A stretch of DNA of 64,000 bases from Dryocosmus kuriphilus (taxonomy: Eukaryota; Arthropoda; Insecta; Hymenoptera; Cynipidae), in assembly GCA_038277395.1 (NCBI GenBank), contig CM076191.1:92066822-92130821 (forward strand). The letters run 5' to 3'. Each line of letters opens with the position of its first letter. Position 1 is the first letter of the stretch. The notes under the pieces were generated by a model. The model saw only the letters and a list, made by a program, of their open reading frames with translations, was not told the DNA's origin and did not search any database. A program made the translations under genes and the position numbers. Shown here piece after piece: positions 28,416 to 40,115 of this stretch.

Positions 28416-29770
28416 AGTAGTTAAGCTAGGTTCTTCTGGCGCCACGAAGAAAGGCTTCGCGCTGTCATCGACAGATGGCGCCACTACTTCCTCAGTGTTA
28501 CGTGGCTGTGCTAAGTTATCTACACTCGGTATTACCCTCAGTCGGTAAGGTCGGGTTCCACCACAACAAACTTATTGTTATCGCTGATGGTTGGCGCCAA
28601 TGTCCGTTGCCGAAGTCTGTATTAATCACAGTCGGTAAGGTAGCATTCTGAGGCTGGACTGTTAAATGCTGGTTGTTACCAGAAGTACACCACAACAAAC
28701 TTCTTGTTATCGCCGATAGATGGCACCAATGTCCGTTGCTGAAGCCTCTATTAATCCACAGTCGATAAGGTAGAGATTAAGAGAATATTCTTTCATCGTA
28801 GTAAAGTAATACTAGCTTTTTAGTTTATTTATATGGTTAGTAAAGCGAAAAATGTCAATGTGTTTCTGAAAATTCTTGGAAATATTTATGTATACTAAAA
28901 TATAAGAGCATAAATTCAATGGGGGGGATGACGTCACCACGCAGGCTCAAACACGTTTTCCCCCACTCTATCTCTCTCTAACGCTGCCCTTATTATTTTT
29001 ATGTCATTGATCCTAGAATTTTATAGGTGCGAAAATTCCATATGTATGAATCACTCATCTTCACTTATTTCTTGAATATTTTCGACCGGCAAGTGCTAAC
29101 ACATTCGATGACGTCATCATGCAGTTTTGAACGTGTTTTCCCCCTCTATCTCTCTCTCTAACACAGATTTCATTATTTTAGTGGCATTATGGATGAGAGA
29201 AGGGACGGAGGGGCAAAGGGGGAGTTTCGATATTACACATTAAGGTTAGATTACACAATAGAAGCTCGACAAGTTTCGTCACGTTACGCAAGATGATGCA
29301 ATAATTTAAAATCTCAAAATAATCAGATATTGAGAAACAAAAAAAATGTGCTGAGTTGTGTTGAAGAAATGCAATCAAATTTCCCTGTTGTAAAATTCCG
29401 TACGACTAACAGTTCCTGAATGAAAACTCAAAATCTAAACTTGAAAATCTCAAAATAATCAGATATTGAAAAATAAAAAATGTGCTGGGTTGTGCTTAAG
29501 AAATGCAATCACTTTTCCCTGTAGCATAAGTCAGAATACATTCCTTATTACTATTAAGGTTATGTGTTGGAATTTACTTTTTGAAAATTCTCTCCCTCTC
29601 TTTCTCTCTATCCCTCTCTCCATCGGCTTCGAGTTCCCCTCAGACGCGGCGTTTCCTCTCATCGGCTTCCGCTTCCCCTCCGACGCGGCATCTTGTCTCG
29701 TCAGCTTCCGCTTCCCCTCCGACGAAGCATCTCCTCTCATCGGCTTCCGCTTCCACCCTCCATCCCCTAA
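28416..29770 (+). repeat. Left terminal inverted repeat of Polinton B
   Basis: It matches 49390-49935 in inverse order, but is longer because of an internal duplication (a block of about 85 bp, CCACAACAAACTT...AGTCGRTAAGGTAG, at about 28558 and 28690) and an extra segment at about 28790-29240. It carries the dispersed motif CTCGACAAGTTTCGTCACG at 29264. Confidence 0.85.
29616..29762. repeat. 39 bp minisatellite in left TIR of Polinton B
   Basis: About 3.7 copies of ATCGGCTTCCGCTTCCCCTCCGACGCGGCRT.. in tandem. The same repeat is in the right TIR at about 49396-49512. It generates open frames on both strands that I do not regard as genes. Confidence 0.8.
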
Positions 29771-29931
29771 GACGCTATGTCACCTCACTCATTTCCACCT
29801 ACATACGCTTACGATGCCGCACAAAGCCATACATACACCCAGCTTCGTTCGATTTCACTCACACATCTCCACCTACATACGTTTACGATGCTGCTCAAAC
29901 ACATACATTCGCCCAGCTTCGCTCGATTTTT

Positions 29932-29966
29932 TATAAAAGTGCGAGTGGAACGGAGTGATCTCAGAT
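29932..29966 (+). promoter_or_regulatory. TATA box and initiator upstream of polymerase B
   Basis: TATAAAAG at 29932-29939 and TCAGAT at 29961-29966, 29 bp downstream, the normal insect spacing. It is followed by a leader of about 550 bp that contains the CAGAGGCTTCACTCTG block also present before the small gene at 48703. Confidence 0.6.
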
Positions 29967-30229
29967 CGGTGTTTTCTGTCAAGTGTTTCACATTGAGTGA
30001 AGAAAATCTTCAGTGTAGTTTTTGTCAACTTTACTATTAACCTGTGAAATAAGGATAGTGTATTTAAAGGCAAAGTGAAAAGTGCATCAGATTGCAGAGG
30101 CTTCACTCTGTCATTGAACATACAGAGTGTAACGTGTGCAAGAAGTGAAAAAGTATTGAAGAATCTCCAGTGAAGTTTTGTCCTAGTTGAGAACTTTGCT
30201 AGTGACTTTATATTATATACATTGTGTGC

Positions 30230-30470
30230 GAAAAAAGATACTCAACGTGAAGTGCAGCTATGGACCTTTTTAGCGGCTTCAAGTATACAGTGCGCGTGAA
30301 AAAGACACACTACGTAAAGTGCAGCTAAAGACATTGTTATCGGCTTTACATATACAGTATGTTTGTGTGTGCGTGTGTTTTATTGAAAAAGACACTTAAC
30401 GAAAGTGCAGCTGAAGACATTGTTAGAGATTCTAAATATACAGTGCGCGTGAAAGACATTCAACGAAGGA
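30230..30470. repeat. Tandem repeat in polymerase B leader
   Basis: About three and a half copies of a 65-90 bp unit (GAAAAAGACAC..AACG.AAAGTGCAGCT.AAGACATTGTTA..GGCTT...ATACAGT), of which the second and third are the clearest. Confidence 0.7.
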
Positions 30471-30508
30471 CTTTATTAGTGTCGTTTTATATCCCATAAA
30501 TATTATAA

Positions 30509-33496
30509 ATGATACTGGACGAGTGTATAAAACTTATTCCTGGTATCGAGGAAGCGCTGAGTCTCATAAAATCGAGTGGAAAGGTCAACCTAGACCAGTT
30601 CAACTGGTGGAAGGGGCAGTGCAGGCCAAAAACAAAAGTGTAAAAATTTGATTGTGAAGCTCTCGTGTTTGGAGGCTCGTTTCAATTCATTAGGAAAGAA
30701 AGGAGGAGGAGGAGGAGGAGGAGGAGGAGAAGAAGGAGGAGGAGTTTGACAAAAGAAAATCTGATGATATTAAAAATCGTGTCAGATGGCTGAATGTGGA
30801 AAAAGCCTTCAATGCTCGACTTAAGACATATGTTGTGGCGAATCTCATACCCAAAGATGTCCTTGCATTTTTGGACGATGCACAACGTCTATTTGTTTCA
30901 AATATCAGCAAGACATACGTCAACACAAATCACTCATGATAAATACGGTTTTGCTGGCTTATTATACACAAATTCGAAAGGAAAAGTCTGAAGACAAAAC
31001 ATTCAAATAAAAAAATGTTGCAGTCTATTTCACATCTGATCTCAAACTATAGTTCCAAACCGATGTCAGATATCCAGTCCTCAAAAAAATTGAGGAATTT
31101 CAGGAGGAAGACTCTGGATGGACCCTCCACTTAGCCATCAAGCTTTTCATCAACATCAACAAGTTCAACCCACTAAAGGCAGGTTCCTACATGGAACTTC
31201 CGCCATCAATCAAGAGGAAAGAAGCATGTGTAAGCGTACAAAATAATGAAAACGAATGCTTCAAATGGGTAATTCTCTCGGCCCTACACCCACTTGACCG
31301 GAGAAAACATCCTCAACGTGTGACTCAATATCAACAGTACAGGATTGAACTGGATTTCTCGGACATTGCCTTTCCAGTTGCAATCAAGAGCGTGCACAAA
31401 TTCGAAGAGAAAAATCAGATCTCTCTAAATGTTTATGGTCTCATCAGGAAGAATGAAAACAAATTCACGGTGTTGCCTCTTCACCTTACCTCACAAAAAC
31501 GAGACACACATGTGAATTTTCTTCGTGGAGAGGAAGATTATGTTTGTGAAGGTGAGAGCGAGGGTGAAGAAGAAGAAGAAGAAAAAGAAGAACATCAAGT
31601 TAGAGAAGAAAGAAGCTTCAACTTCCACTACGTGTGGATTAAGGATTTATCCCGATTAGTCTCCAGGCAATTGTCCAAAAATCACCGAAAAATGCTTATT
31701 TGTGATCGCTGCTTGCACTATTTTATCGAAGCGGTAAAACTGGAAGAACACACTGAAGACTTTGTAAAACTTATTAACTGCAAAGTCGTGCTTCCAGAAC
31801 CTGGAAAGAATATAATTGAGTTTAAGAACTTTAAGAACCGTGAGCGGGCTCCTTTCATCATTTACGCGGGTTGTAAGTCCCTTTTGATACCCGTAAATGA
31901 TGAAGGAGCAGAAAAAACCTCGGCTACTGAGGTTTTTGAAAGACGCGAGGTCTTCAATATTGGCCACATGCTCAAGTGCAATTATGATGATAAAATGTCT
32001 TTCTACGACTCATGTCCGAAGGATGTGGAGCCAGCAAAGTGGTTTGCTGAGCAATTACTGAAGATTGCTCAGAAACCTGACAAGATTTTGGCATCTCCAG
32101 TAGCAATGGAAAAAGTAACTTTTGAGCCGCAGGAAGCATTTATAGATGCCAAAACTTGTCACATTTGTCAGAAGGTACTGCATCACCCAATGAAGAAGGT
32201 AAATGACCACTGTCACCTGACTGGTAAGTACCGTGGACCTGCGCATGAGCATTGCAACTTATCATATCAGGACTCAAACACCATACCTGTTGTGTTTCAT
32301 AATATGAGGGGGTATGACGCTCAGTTTACCATTTGTGACATTGCCACACAATTTGAGGGAAGAGTTAAATTTCTTGCACTCAATAAGGAGAAATACATTT
32401 CATTCACAAAGTACGTTCAGGAAACCCAGATTAAATTTAGATTCATCGATTCATTCAGATTTATGGCCTCTTCCCTAGAAAAGTTAGCATCATACCTCAC
32501 TCAGTATAAAATTGTCAGTGCAGTTTTTGCCGGTGTTGAGAGGGAGAAAATTGAGCTTCTCACGAGGAAAGGTGTTCTTCCTTATGAATACTTGGACTCG
32601 AGAGATAGACTCAGCGAAACTCAGCTCCCACCAAAAGAAAAATTTTACAGTACTCTCAATGGTTCGGCAATATCGGACGAAGATTATGCACATGCACAAC
32701 AGGTATGGTGTGCATTTAACATCAAGACACTCGGCGAGTACGTCAGTCTGTACATGAAACCTGGCATTCTGCTTCTGGCTGACATTTCTGAAAGTTTTCG
32801 AGAACAGTGTCTCGAGGCTTAAAGCTTGAATCCAGCACACTACTACACCAATCCTGGTTTGACATGGGATGACATGCTCAAATATTCAAAGGTGAGATTA
32901 GAGCTCCTCACCGATGTTGATATGCTGTTGATGATTGAACAAGGCAAAAGGGGTGGAGTAAATCAATGTTCCAACTGTTATGCCATTGCCAATAACAAAT
33001 ACACATCAGTTTTCAACAAAGATGGGGAGATTATCTACATTGATTATTTGGATGCAAACAACCTATATGGTTGGGCAATGGAAAAGTCTCTCCCTTACGG
33101 TAGTTTCGAGTGGCTTACCCATTTCGAAAACCTTGATTTCAACATTCCAGACGATTCACTCTTTGGTTACATTCTGGAAGTAGTTTTGGACTACCCCGTG
33201 GAACTCCATGACAAACCCAATGAGTTGCCGTTTTGTCCAGAATACTCGAAGCCACCGGGGTCCAACCAGGAGAAGCTCCTAACTACATTTTTGCAGAAGC
33301 GAAAGCACGTTCTCCACTACCGAGCTCTCAAACATACTTTGACTAATGGACTTCAACTTATTAAAATTCATAGAGCACTTCAGTTCAACCAATTCACGTG
33401 GCTTAAAAGTTACATAGACTTCAATACTGTAATGCGAGCAAATGCTAGAAACGAATTTGAAAAGAACTTGTTTAAATTGATGAATAATGCAGTTTG
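30509..33496 (+). pseudogene. Protein-primed DNA polymerase B, copy B, truncated by a LINE
   Basis: N-terminal fragments: 30509-30643 (MILDECIKLIPGIEEAL) and about 30781-30933 (WLNVEKAFNARLKTY), in different frames and separated by a (GGA)n stretch. The main frame runs from about 31051 to 33496 with one TAA at 32820-32822. It contains a Cys-rich module CHICQKVLHHP...NDHCHLTGKYRGPAHEHCN that precedes the exonuclease region in Polinton polymerases, then SNTIPVVFHNMRGYDAQF (exonuclease motif region), RFIDSFRFMASSLEKL, and polymerase palm motif A in IDYLDANNLYGWAM. It is cut at LMNNAV, inside the motif (K..NN..YG type), so the YxDTD catalytic motif is gone. The enzyme would replicate the element from a protein primer. 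Confidence 0.9.
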
Positions 33497-34372
33497 GGAA
33501 GAACGTGGTATACTGATGACACCTGCACTGCTGCTATCTGGGTCCGGAATCCAGCCAAAGGTATCATTAGTGACTTAGGCAAAGGCCGTGGATATGTGTG
33601 GGTAAAGACCAGAAACATTAACTTCGTAAGTGTCTACCTATCTCCATATGAAGGAATTGTGGAATTCAGAGCCAAGCTGGAGGCCCTGGAGGACTGCCTT
33701 CGGGACATGGATGAAGAAGTCATTGTAGCTGTCGACTTCGATGCCAAGGCTATCGAGTCGGGCGAGCAGACAACATGCTCGGATGCGATGACAAAAATAC
33801 GTAACTGGCAGGTGTTGGAGGACTACACTGGAAGCGACCACCAGCACATCCGATTCGAGGTAATGTCGACACCGAAGAAGAGCGACCTGCGTATTAAAAG
33901 AACATACTCCAACTCTTGGAATATCAAAAAGCTTGATAAGGACAAGCTTTCGCAAGTGCTACTCAGTGACACATGGCGGTGCGAAGACCACAATGGCTCA
34001 ACGATCACTAGGCAGAAAGCTGAAGCGCAAGTAGAGTGGACTACAGCCTTAATCTCTAAAGCGTGCATGGACTCAATGCCTAGGAGACCAAAGAGACAGG
34101 TATTGCGGCCCGCTTACTGGTGGAATAGCGAGATTACCGAGGCTCTGAAAGTAGCCTTTGCACTTCGAAGAAAGGCCCAAAGGAAGATAGGAAAGATTGT
34201 GGAGGCTGAAGCAGCCGAAGCATATCGTTCAGCAAAAAAGAAGCTGATGGCTAGTATCAAGCTCAGTAAGAAACTGGGCTGGAGCCAAATATGTCGGGAA
34301 GTGGACGATGATCCCTGGGGACGAGGTTATAAAATTGTCACCCACCGTCTTGAAGGACACGCAGCGGAATAA
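33494..34372 (+). pseudogene. APE-type endonuclease of R1-like LINE 1
   Basis: 292 codons open. It starts within the endonuclease at a WYTDDTCTAAIWVRNP stretch typical of the R1 clade, followed by VSVYLSPYEGI, VIVAVDFDAKA (normally GDFNAK) and a conserved end GSDHQHIRFEV with the SDH catalytic motif. The C-terminal half is the linker to RT (AYWWNSEITEAL). It would nick target DNA. The N-terminal catalytic Asn/Glu motifs are lost by 5' truncation, and the frame stops before RT. Confidence 0.85.
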
Positions 34373-34390
34373 CCACGCGAACCCCACCTG

Positions 34391-35860
34391 ATGGAGTGGG
34401 TTGTAGATGGATTGTTTCCAGAACACCCGAAGAGAGCGTATCTGAAAATAACGGTGGATGATCTGGATATCCCACTCTTCAGTCGTCAGGAGCTACGGAT
34501 AGCGGTATATTCGCTAGGCAATAGAACAGCGCCAGGCCCTGACGGAATACCCACTGAGGTTGTCAAGGAGGTTGCAAGGGAATGCCCACAGCTACTTTTG
34601 AACATGTATAACACATGCCAGGTCATGGGGATTGCGGAAACATCATGGCAGGGCAACCATAGGACGCGGAATAGCTGCGTGCTGGTCACTCTCGACTTAA
34701 AGAATGCGTTTAATTCAGCAAGGTGGAGCCATATACTCGACGTACTCAAACAACAGTTTGAAATACCCGCATACCTATTGAGGGTCATTGAAGATTACCT
34801 AAGGGACAGGGAGCTGACCTATGGTACAACAGAGGGCCAAAGATGCAAGGAGATCACAGCTGGCGTTGCACAAGGATCGGCACCAGGTCCGGACCTGTGG
34901 AACGTCATGTACGATGGAGTCTTACGCGTCGAATTACCTGAGTGGGCTAAACTCATTGCGTTTGCCGATGACATCGTGGCAGTCATCAAGTGGAGGGTTG
35001 AGCTGGTGGTAAATAGAGTCCGAAGATGGCTAGACAACCATGGACTAGAACTGGCCTCCAGCAAGATCGAGATGCTTGTTCTCACCAGGCAAAAAAACTT
35101 CCCGGAGCCCCTTCAAGTGAACATTGAGGGCCAAGTTGTAGTGGCAAACAATGTAATCAGATACCTTAAGGTCCAAATGGACGCCAAGCTGACACATTGG
35201 CCACACATCAAGAGGTCTGCTGAAAAAGCAGCAAACACTACTGGTGCTCTAACTAGATTAATGCCAAACATAAGTGGTCCGAAGTCAAGCAAAAGAAGAA
35301 TGGTCATGAGCGTCATCAACTCGATCCTTCTGTATGGAGCCGAGATCTGGGCAGACGCACTGGAGGTTAAAAAATATAAGGAGAAAATAGCCTCGATGCA
35401 GCGAAAAGGAGCACTCCGGATCTCAAGTGCGTACAGGACTGTATCGAATGCGGCTGCTCTGGTGGTGGCAGGAGTGGTCCCCATTGATCTCCTTGCACAC
35501 GAAAGGAAAAGGTGCTACTACCGAAAAAAGGCTGGGCAGGAAAAAAAAGCAATCAGAGATGAGGAAAAGGCGCGTACCCTATACGAGTGGCAAAAGCGAT
35601 TGTCGGAGGAAACTAAAGGCAGATGGACAGCTCGGCTCATAAATGAGCTGGCTCCGTGGACGAAAAGAAATCATGGTGAGGTGAATTTTTACCTCGCCTA
35701 GTTTCTTACTGGACACGGACACTTCAACGCCTTTCTCTACAAGTTTCACAAAAAAAGTACTCCCTGTTGCGATTACTGCCCAACGCAAGAAGATAACGTA
35801 GAACATACTTTCTACAATTGTGACAGGAACAAACAGGAACATGATGTTGAAGGCTGCCGT
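34391..35860 (+). pseudogene. Reverse transcriptase of R1-like LINE 1, internal deletion
   Basis: The open frame 34391-35701 reads TAPGPDGIPTEVVKE, then jumps to TSWQGNHRTR: about 60 residues (RT motifs 1 and 2, normally ending in YRPLCLLDT) are missing. Palm motif A is present as LDLKNAFNSA, with AQGSAPGPDLWN and the catalytic FADDIVAV. The thumb and C-terminal region extend to FLTGHGHFNAFLYKF, followed after the stop by the Cys-His zinc site CDYCPTQEDNVEHTFYNCDR (35765-35825). The reading in 35704-35860 is in the same frame, past the TAG at 35699-35701. Confidence 0.85.
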
Positions 35861-36202
35861 CCCAAGACGCAGCTGTATGCTGCTTTACTGCGGATGATGC
35901 ACTACTCCGTGAACGTATGGGAACTCCTAACGATGCTAGTTTAGCTGAACCCTAAGCCTGCTGCAGGGCCGGGGAATGTAAGCGAAGCAGAGAAGAAGTG
36001 AGCCAAGCTGGTCAACATCGGACACTGAGGAGCAGCGTAAGGCGCCTATAGACATGACCCTGAAGGTAATGCTAACTCGGATCCCGGGGCCATTGACTGG
36101 CGAGGGGAGGAGGTGGTTTTAGTGGGTAGGGGCCATATTTTTAGGCCAAGTCGCACACTCTGTCCGTAAATAGGATTTCCACCTCCTCTAACACAAAAAA
36201 AA

Positions 36203-36223
36203 ACTACTACTACTACTACTACT
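36203..36223. repeat. (ACT)n microsatellite after LINE 1
   Basis: Seven ACT units directly after the A tail; the next LINE fragment starts immediately after. Confidence 0.9.
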
Positions 36224-37132
36224 CAGGATAGCGAGCGCCTACAGAACCGTATCTGGACCAGCGATATTAGTCATTCCGAGCATCATCCCGATTGACCTGC
36301 TGGCACAGGAAAGAAAGAGAATCTACGAATCCAAAAGATCAGGCGAAATCAAGGGCGTCACAACACGGGAAAGGACAAAAACGGTCCAAGAGTGGGACAG
36401 AAGATGGAGTAATGAGAGCAAAGGCAGGTGGACGGCTAGACTTATTGGTGAAGTGAACCAATGGATAAAAAGGCAATGGGGCAAGGTAAATTACTACCTT
36501 ACCCAATTTTTATCAGGTCATGGGCACTTTAATGCCTATTTGTATAAATGGGCGAAAAAATAGTGAAAAATGCGACTACTGCCCTGGAGAGGTCGACGGT
36601 GTAGAACACACGTTCTTCCAGTGCGATAGATGGCAGCTGCACAGAAGTGGGCTGGAAGAAAAGTTAGAGGTAAAAATTACACCAAACAACATTGTATCAC
36701 AGATGCTACGTTTCCAAACAAACTTGGACGAAGTGAGAAAATATGCGGAAGTTATATTGAGGGAAAAGAAGAGAGAGGAACGGCAGAGAGTTGCAAATGC
36801 CGTAAATGACGTAAATCACTAGATAATAATAAGCATATCCCTCCAGATTGTCGAAAGCCGGCGAGCCCGTTGCACGGAAATTGTGCTACCGAGGACGACG
36901 CGTATAACTTTGGAGACCAGGGATAGGATAGAAGCTAAGATGGAGTAGGAGGACGCCGAAGCCCGGCGTAGAAATCCCATAATCCATGTCCTTGAAGTAA
37001 TACGAAAGCGGTTCCGAGGCATGGGTTGTAGGAAAGTGGAGGTGGTTTTAGTGGACAGGGGCCGTTTTTTAGGTCGAGTCCCACACTTAGTCCGTCAAAA
37101 GGATTTCCACCTCCTATTTCAAAAAAAAAAAA
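36224..37132 (+). mobile_element. R1-like LINE copy 2, 3' fragment
   Basis: The RT C-terminus (RIASAYRTVSGPAI..., about 36226-36560) continues with the zinc site CDYCPGEVDGVEHTFFQCDRW (36566-36630) in an open frame to 36822, then a 3' untranslated region with the same hairpin arms (GGAGGTGG at 37037 and CCACCTCC at 37107), an A tail, and (ACT)n at 37133-37152. It is strongly 5' truncated. Confidence 0.85.
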
Positions 37133-37152
37133 CTACTACTACTACTACTACT
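37133..37152. repeat. (ACT)n microsatellite between LINE 2 and LINE 3
   Basis: Six to seven ACT units with LINE tails on both sides: the A tail of LINE 2 before it and the T run (A tail of the inverted LINE 3) after it. Confidence 0.9.
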
Positions 37153-37369
37153 TTTTTTTTCATAAGAGAAGGTGGAAATTCTTTTGAAGGACTGAGTGTG
37201 GGTCTCGGCTCTAAAATGCGACCCTTACCCACTAAAACCACCTCCTCATTCCTGCCCACACAAGACCCCGGAATCCGCTTTCGCATTACCTCAGGATCAA
37301 GGGTTATCGGCCTTCTAAGTCGAACCTCGACTCTCCGCTGGCTGCTTGCTCTTGTATCCGTCTAGACCC

Positions 37370-39357
37370 TCACCCGCACATGCGAGCTTGTGAGTTTTGA
37401 CGTCTCTGCTCCCTTTCACTCTCCTCCAACTTCTTTTCTCTTAGGATCTCTTCCACAAATTTGGCGATGTTGTCCCAGTTTTCCTGCGTTCTTAGCATCA
37501 ATTGCCCGATGTTTCGGGGAGTTGGTGTCACTCCGACTTCTCTGCTAAGTCCGTCCCTATTATTCGGCCACCTTTCACGCTCAAAGAACGTGTGTCTGGC
37601 ATTGTCCTCCACATAACTGCATTTAGTCGCAGTCCGACGAGTTTTTCTTCCCTATGCGGAAGAGGTAAGCATTGGACTGTCCGTGGCCAGTAAGGAACTG
37701 CGTGAGGTGGTAATTCACCTCACCATGTCTCCTACCCAGCTATGGCGTAACTTCAACCACTACTTCCGCCGTCCATCTGCCTCTACTCTTCTGACTCCAT
37801 CTTTCCTCCCACTGCCGCAAAGTTTGAGACCTTTGCTGTATTTTCACCTCCTTGCTTGTCCCTCGCGACTTCGCATCGTAGATTTTCCTTCTTTCCTCAA
37901 CCAGGAGGTCTATAGGGATAGTACCGGCTATAACCATAGCCGCTACTCCAAAAACCGTCTTATAGGCCGAAATCGCCCTGAGTGCTGCCCTTCTCTGAAC
38001 TCTGAGTAGCCTGTCCCGATATTTCTTCACTTTCACGGAACCAGCCCACGTTTTAGCTCCGTAGAGCAGAATAGACTGAGTGACTCTCATGAGCATCCTC
38101 CTCTTGCTGGATCTGGGTCCCGCGATGTTTGACGTAAGCCTGGTGAGCATCGCGACCATGGTCTCCGCTTTATCCATTGTCTTTCTCAAGTGCGGCCAGA
38201 AGGTAGTTTCTCATCAAGCGGTATGCCAAGGTACTTTAGTGACGCTACCGCAGTTATCTCGTGTTCATTGACTTCCTCCCTGAGGGGTCTCTCGATATAC
38301 CTCTGTCTCGTGAGGACCTCCGTCGTATCATACAATAGCTTTCTCTCGTGAAAATAGCTGTTGATTATCCTGCAGATGTATGCTGGAACTTTAAACTCCT
38401 TTCAAGTATGTCAAGGATGTCCTCCCAGCCAATAGAATTAAAGGCATTCTTGACATCAAACGTGACAAGCACACAGACAGTCTTTGATCTGTGATTCCCC
38501 TGCCACGCTCTCTCGGCCATCTGAAGAACCTCACGATATCGAATCAGCTTTTCCATAAGCTTACCCGCCACATCAAGCAAGCATAGTGGTCTGAATGACG
38601 ACGGAGTAACTGGAGGGCCTCTCCCCTTATCCAGCAGCACCAGTCTCTGCTCCTTCCATCTGTCACTGAAAACTCCGGCCACGAGGCACGAGTCATACAT
38701 GTTGAGAAAGAGATGTGGAAATTCCTTCGCAATGGTCTTAATTACAATCGCTGGAATTCCATCTGGGCCTGGGGCCTTACGGCTCGCGAGAGTAGCAACC
38801 GCCTCTTTAAGTTCCGCTTGAGTGAAGAGAGGGATATTCCCCTCTACCCATATTTTCTTGCGAACCCTTTTCAGATGCCTGGGAAAAAGATTTCTGATGA
38901 TATCACCAGTTATCCTGTCCTCCATGGCCTGCTGTGGTTTTTTCCCTTTAAGCTTACCCATCAATAGTAGGTATCCGAGACCCCAGGTGTCATTGCCAAC
39001 CTCTGCACAGAGTTCGGCCTACTTTCGGCGTTTGCTTACTTTTATGGCAGCTCTTAACCTCTTCTTTGCAAAAAGATATTCCTCACTAGGGGAATCGCTT
39101 CCTGGTTTCTCTTTTCTAGCTCTGAGGACTTATCTCCTAAGCTTCATGCATGTTTCCCTAAGTTCGGCAACCTCCTCACTCCACCAGTACACCGGCTTTC
39201 TGTATGGCTTCGTCGATCTTCTGACCATTGACGCGTTACAGCCTTCAACGATGAGCTGCGTCGTGTCCTGAACCTTCTTCTCAGCCTCCGTCTCCGTAAG
39301 TGCATTTGGGGCACTTCCTCCTAGCAGGTGTTTTCTCTTACTCGCAAAGAACCTCAA
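37370..39357 (-). pseudogene. LINE 3 reverse transcriptase, catalytic region deleted
   Basis: Pieces: 39130-39357 (PVYWWSEEVAEL linker), 38365-38964 (KAPGPDGIPAIVIK, FRPLCLLDVAGKLME, AWQGNHRSK, palm motif A VTFDVKNAFNSIGW), a remnant LLYDTTEVLTRQRYIER in which the section holding GVPQGS and FADD is missing, 37740-38189 (thumb, ILLYGAKTWAG) and 37370-37612 (zinc-site remnant, HTFFERERW). The missing block near 38320 removes the active site, so this copy cannot reverse transcribe. Confidence 0.85.
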
Positions 39358-40115
39358 GAAGCTTACGCGGGTTAAACTTTGCCGGATTCCAGCCCTTTTT
39401 GCAACTCCGCTCTTGTATCCGTTTTTTCACCCAGGTTTCTTCCTCTACCAGTCTAAAGCTGATATGCTGGTGATCACTGGCCGTATACTCCTCCAGGACT
39501 ACCCAGTCCTCAATCCATCCGGCCGCGCATTGTGTAGCCAGGGTTATATCTGGGAGTGTCCCCGTGTATCCCGCCTTACGAAAGGTCGAGACGTTACCGT
39601 GATTAATTATGGTTATGTCCATTCTGGCTGCCATATCACTAAGCTCCGTCCCGCGCCTGTCCGACCAGGAGATCCCCCACTCCACTGTCTTCGCATTGAG
39701 GTTCCCGGCGATAATAGCCTCACCCTCTATTGTGCGACAGAAGTCTTCAATCGCCCCCCAGTTTCCTGAGAAATGTTTGTATCCTCTCATTTGGGGATAG
39801 GTAGCAGCTGACAACAGTCATCCGCCTGTTCCTGACCCAGAAGAATCCCTCACCTACGGCTCGCTCCGTGACTCGAAAACCGCTGTCACCTTTTACCCAT
39901 AAGGCGGCAGTGCCACAGAGGTCAGAATACCAACTAATGCCATCTGGATTGGTATATTGTTCACTAACGATAACCACCTCCGTTTTCTTCACATTTGCCT
40001 TCTGGAACATAAGATTCTGCGCCAGTTGACTGCGATTGAGGTTTACCTGTACTACTACTGCCATCGCGTTTTCCCTTAATTCGCCTCTCGCTCTGCCTCT
40101 CTGAACACCACACAC
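39338..40115 (-). pseudogene. LINE 3 APE-type endonuclease
   Basis: Two overlapping frames, 39747-40115 and 39338-39814, together cover the domain: VVVQVNLNRSQLAQNL (Asn motif), VVIVSEQYTNPDG (Glu motif, SEQY), WYSDLCGTAALWV, FFWVRNRRMTVVSCYLSP, IIAGNLNAKTVEWG (usually GDFNAK), NVSTFRKAGYTGTLPDITLA, and ASDHQHISFRL with the SDH motif. One frameshift near 39780 divides it. Apart from GNLNAK the catalytic positions look conserved. Confidence 0.88.

Larger units (their letters stand above)
33494..36203 (+). mobile_element. R1-like LINE copy 1
   Basis: 5' truncated. It begins in the endonuclease and ends with a 3' untranslated region (about 35860-36194) plus an A tail and then (ACT)n at 36203-36223. 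It has the same 3' end as the two following LINEs. Confidence 0.85.

Noticed and set aside
28145..28420. A separate 91-residue host protein
   Set aside because: The frame continues at 49942 once Polinton B and one copy of a 6 bp flank are removed, so it is the middle of the element D transposase.
29466..29958. Overlapping ORFs on both strands at the Polinton B left end
   Set aside because: They are produced by the 39 bp minisatellite whose length is a multiple of three; no protein family is recognised.
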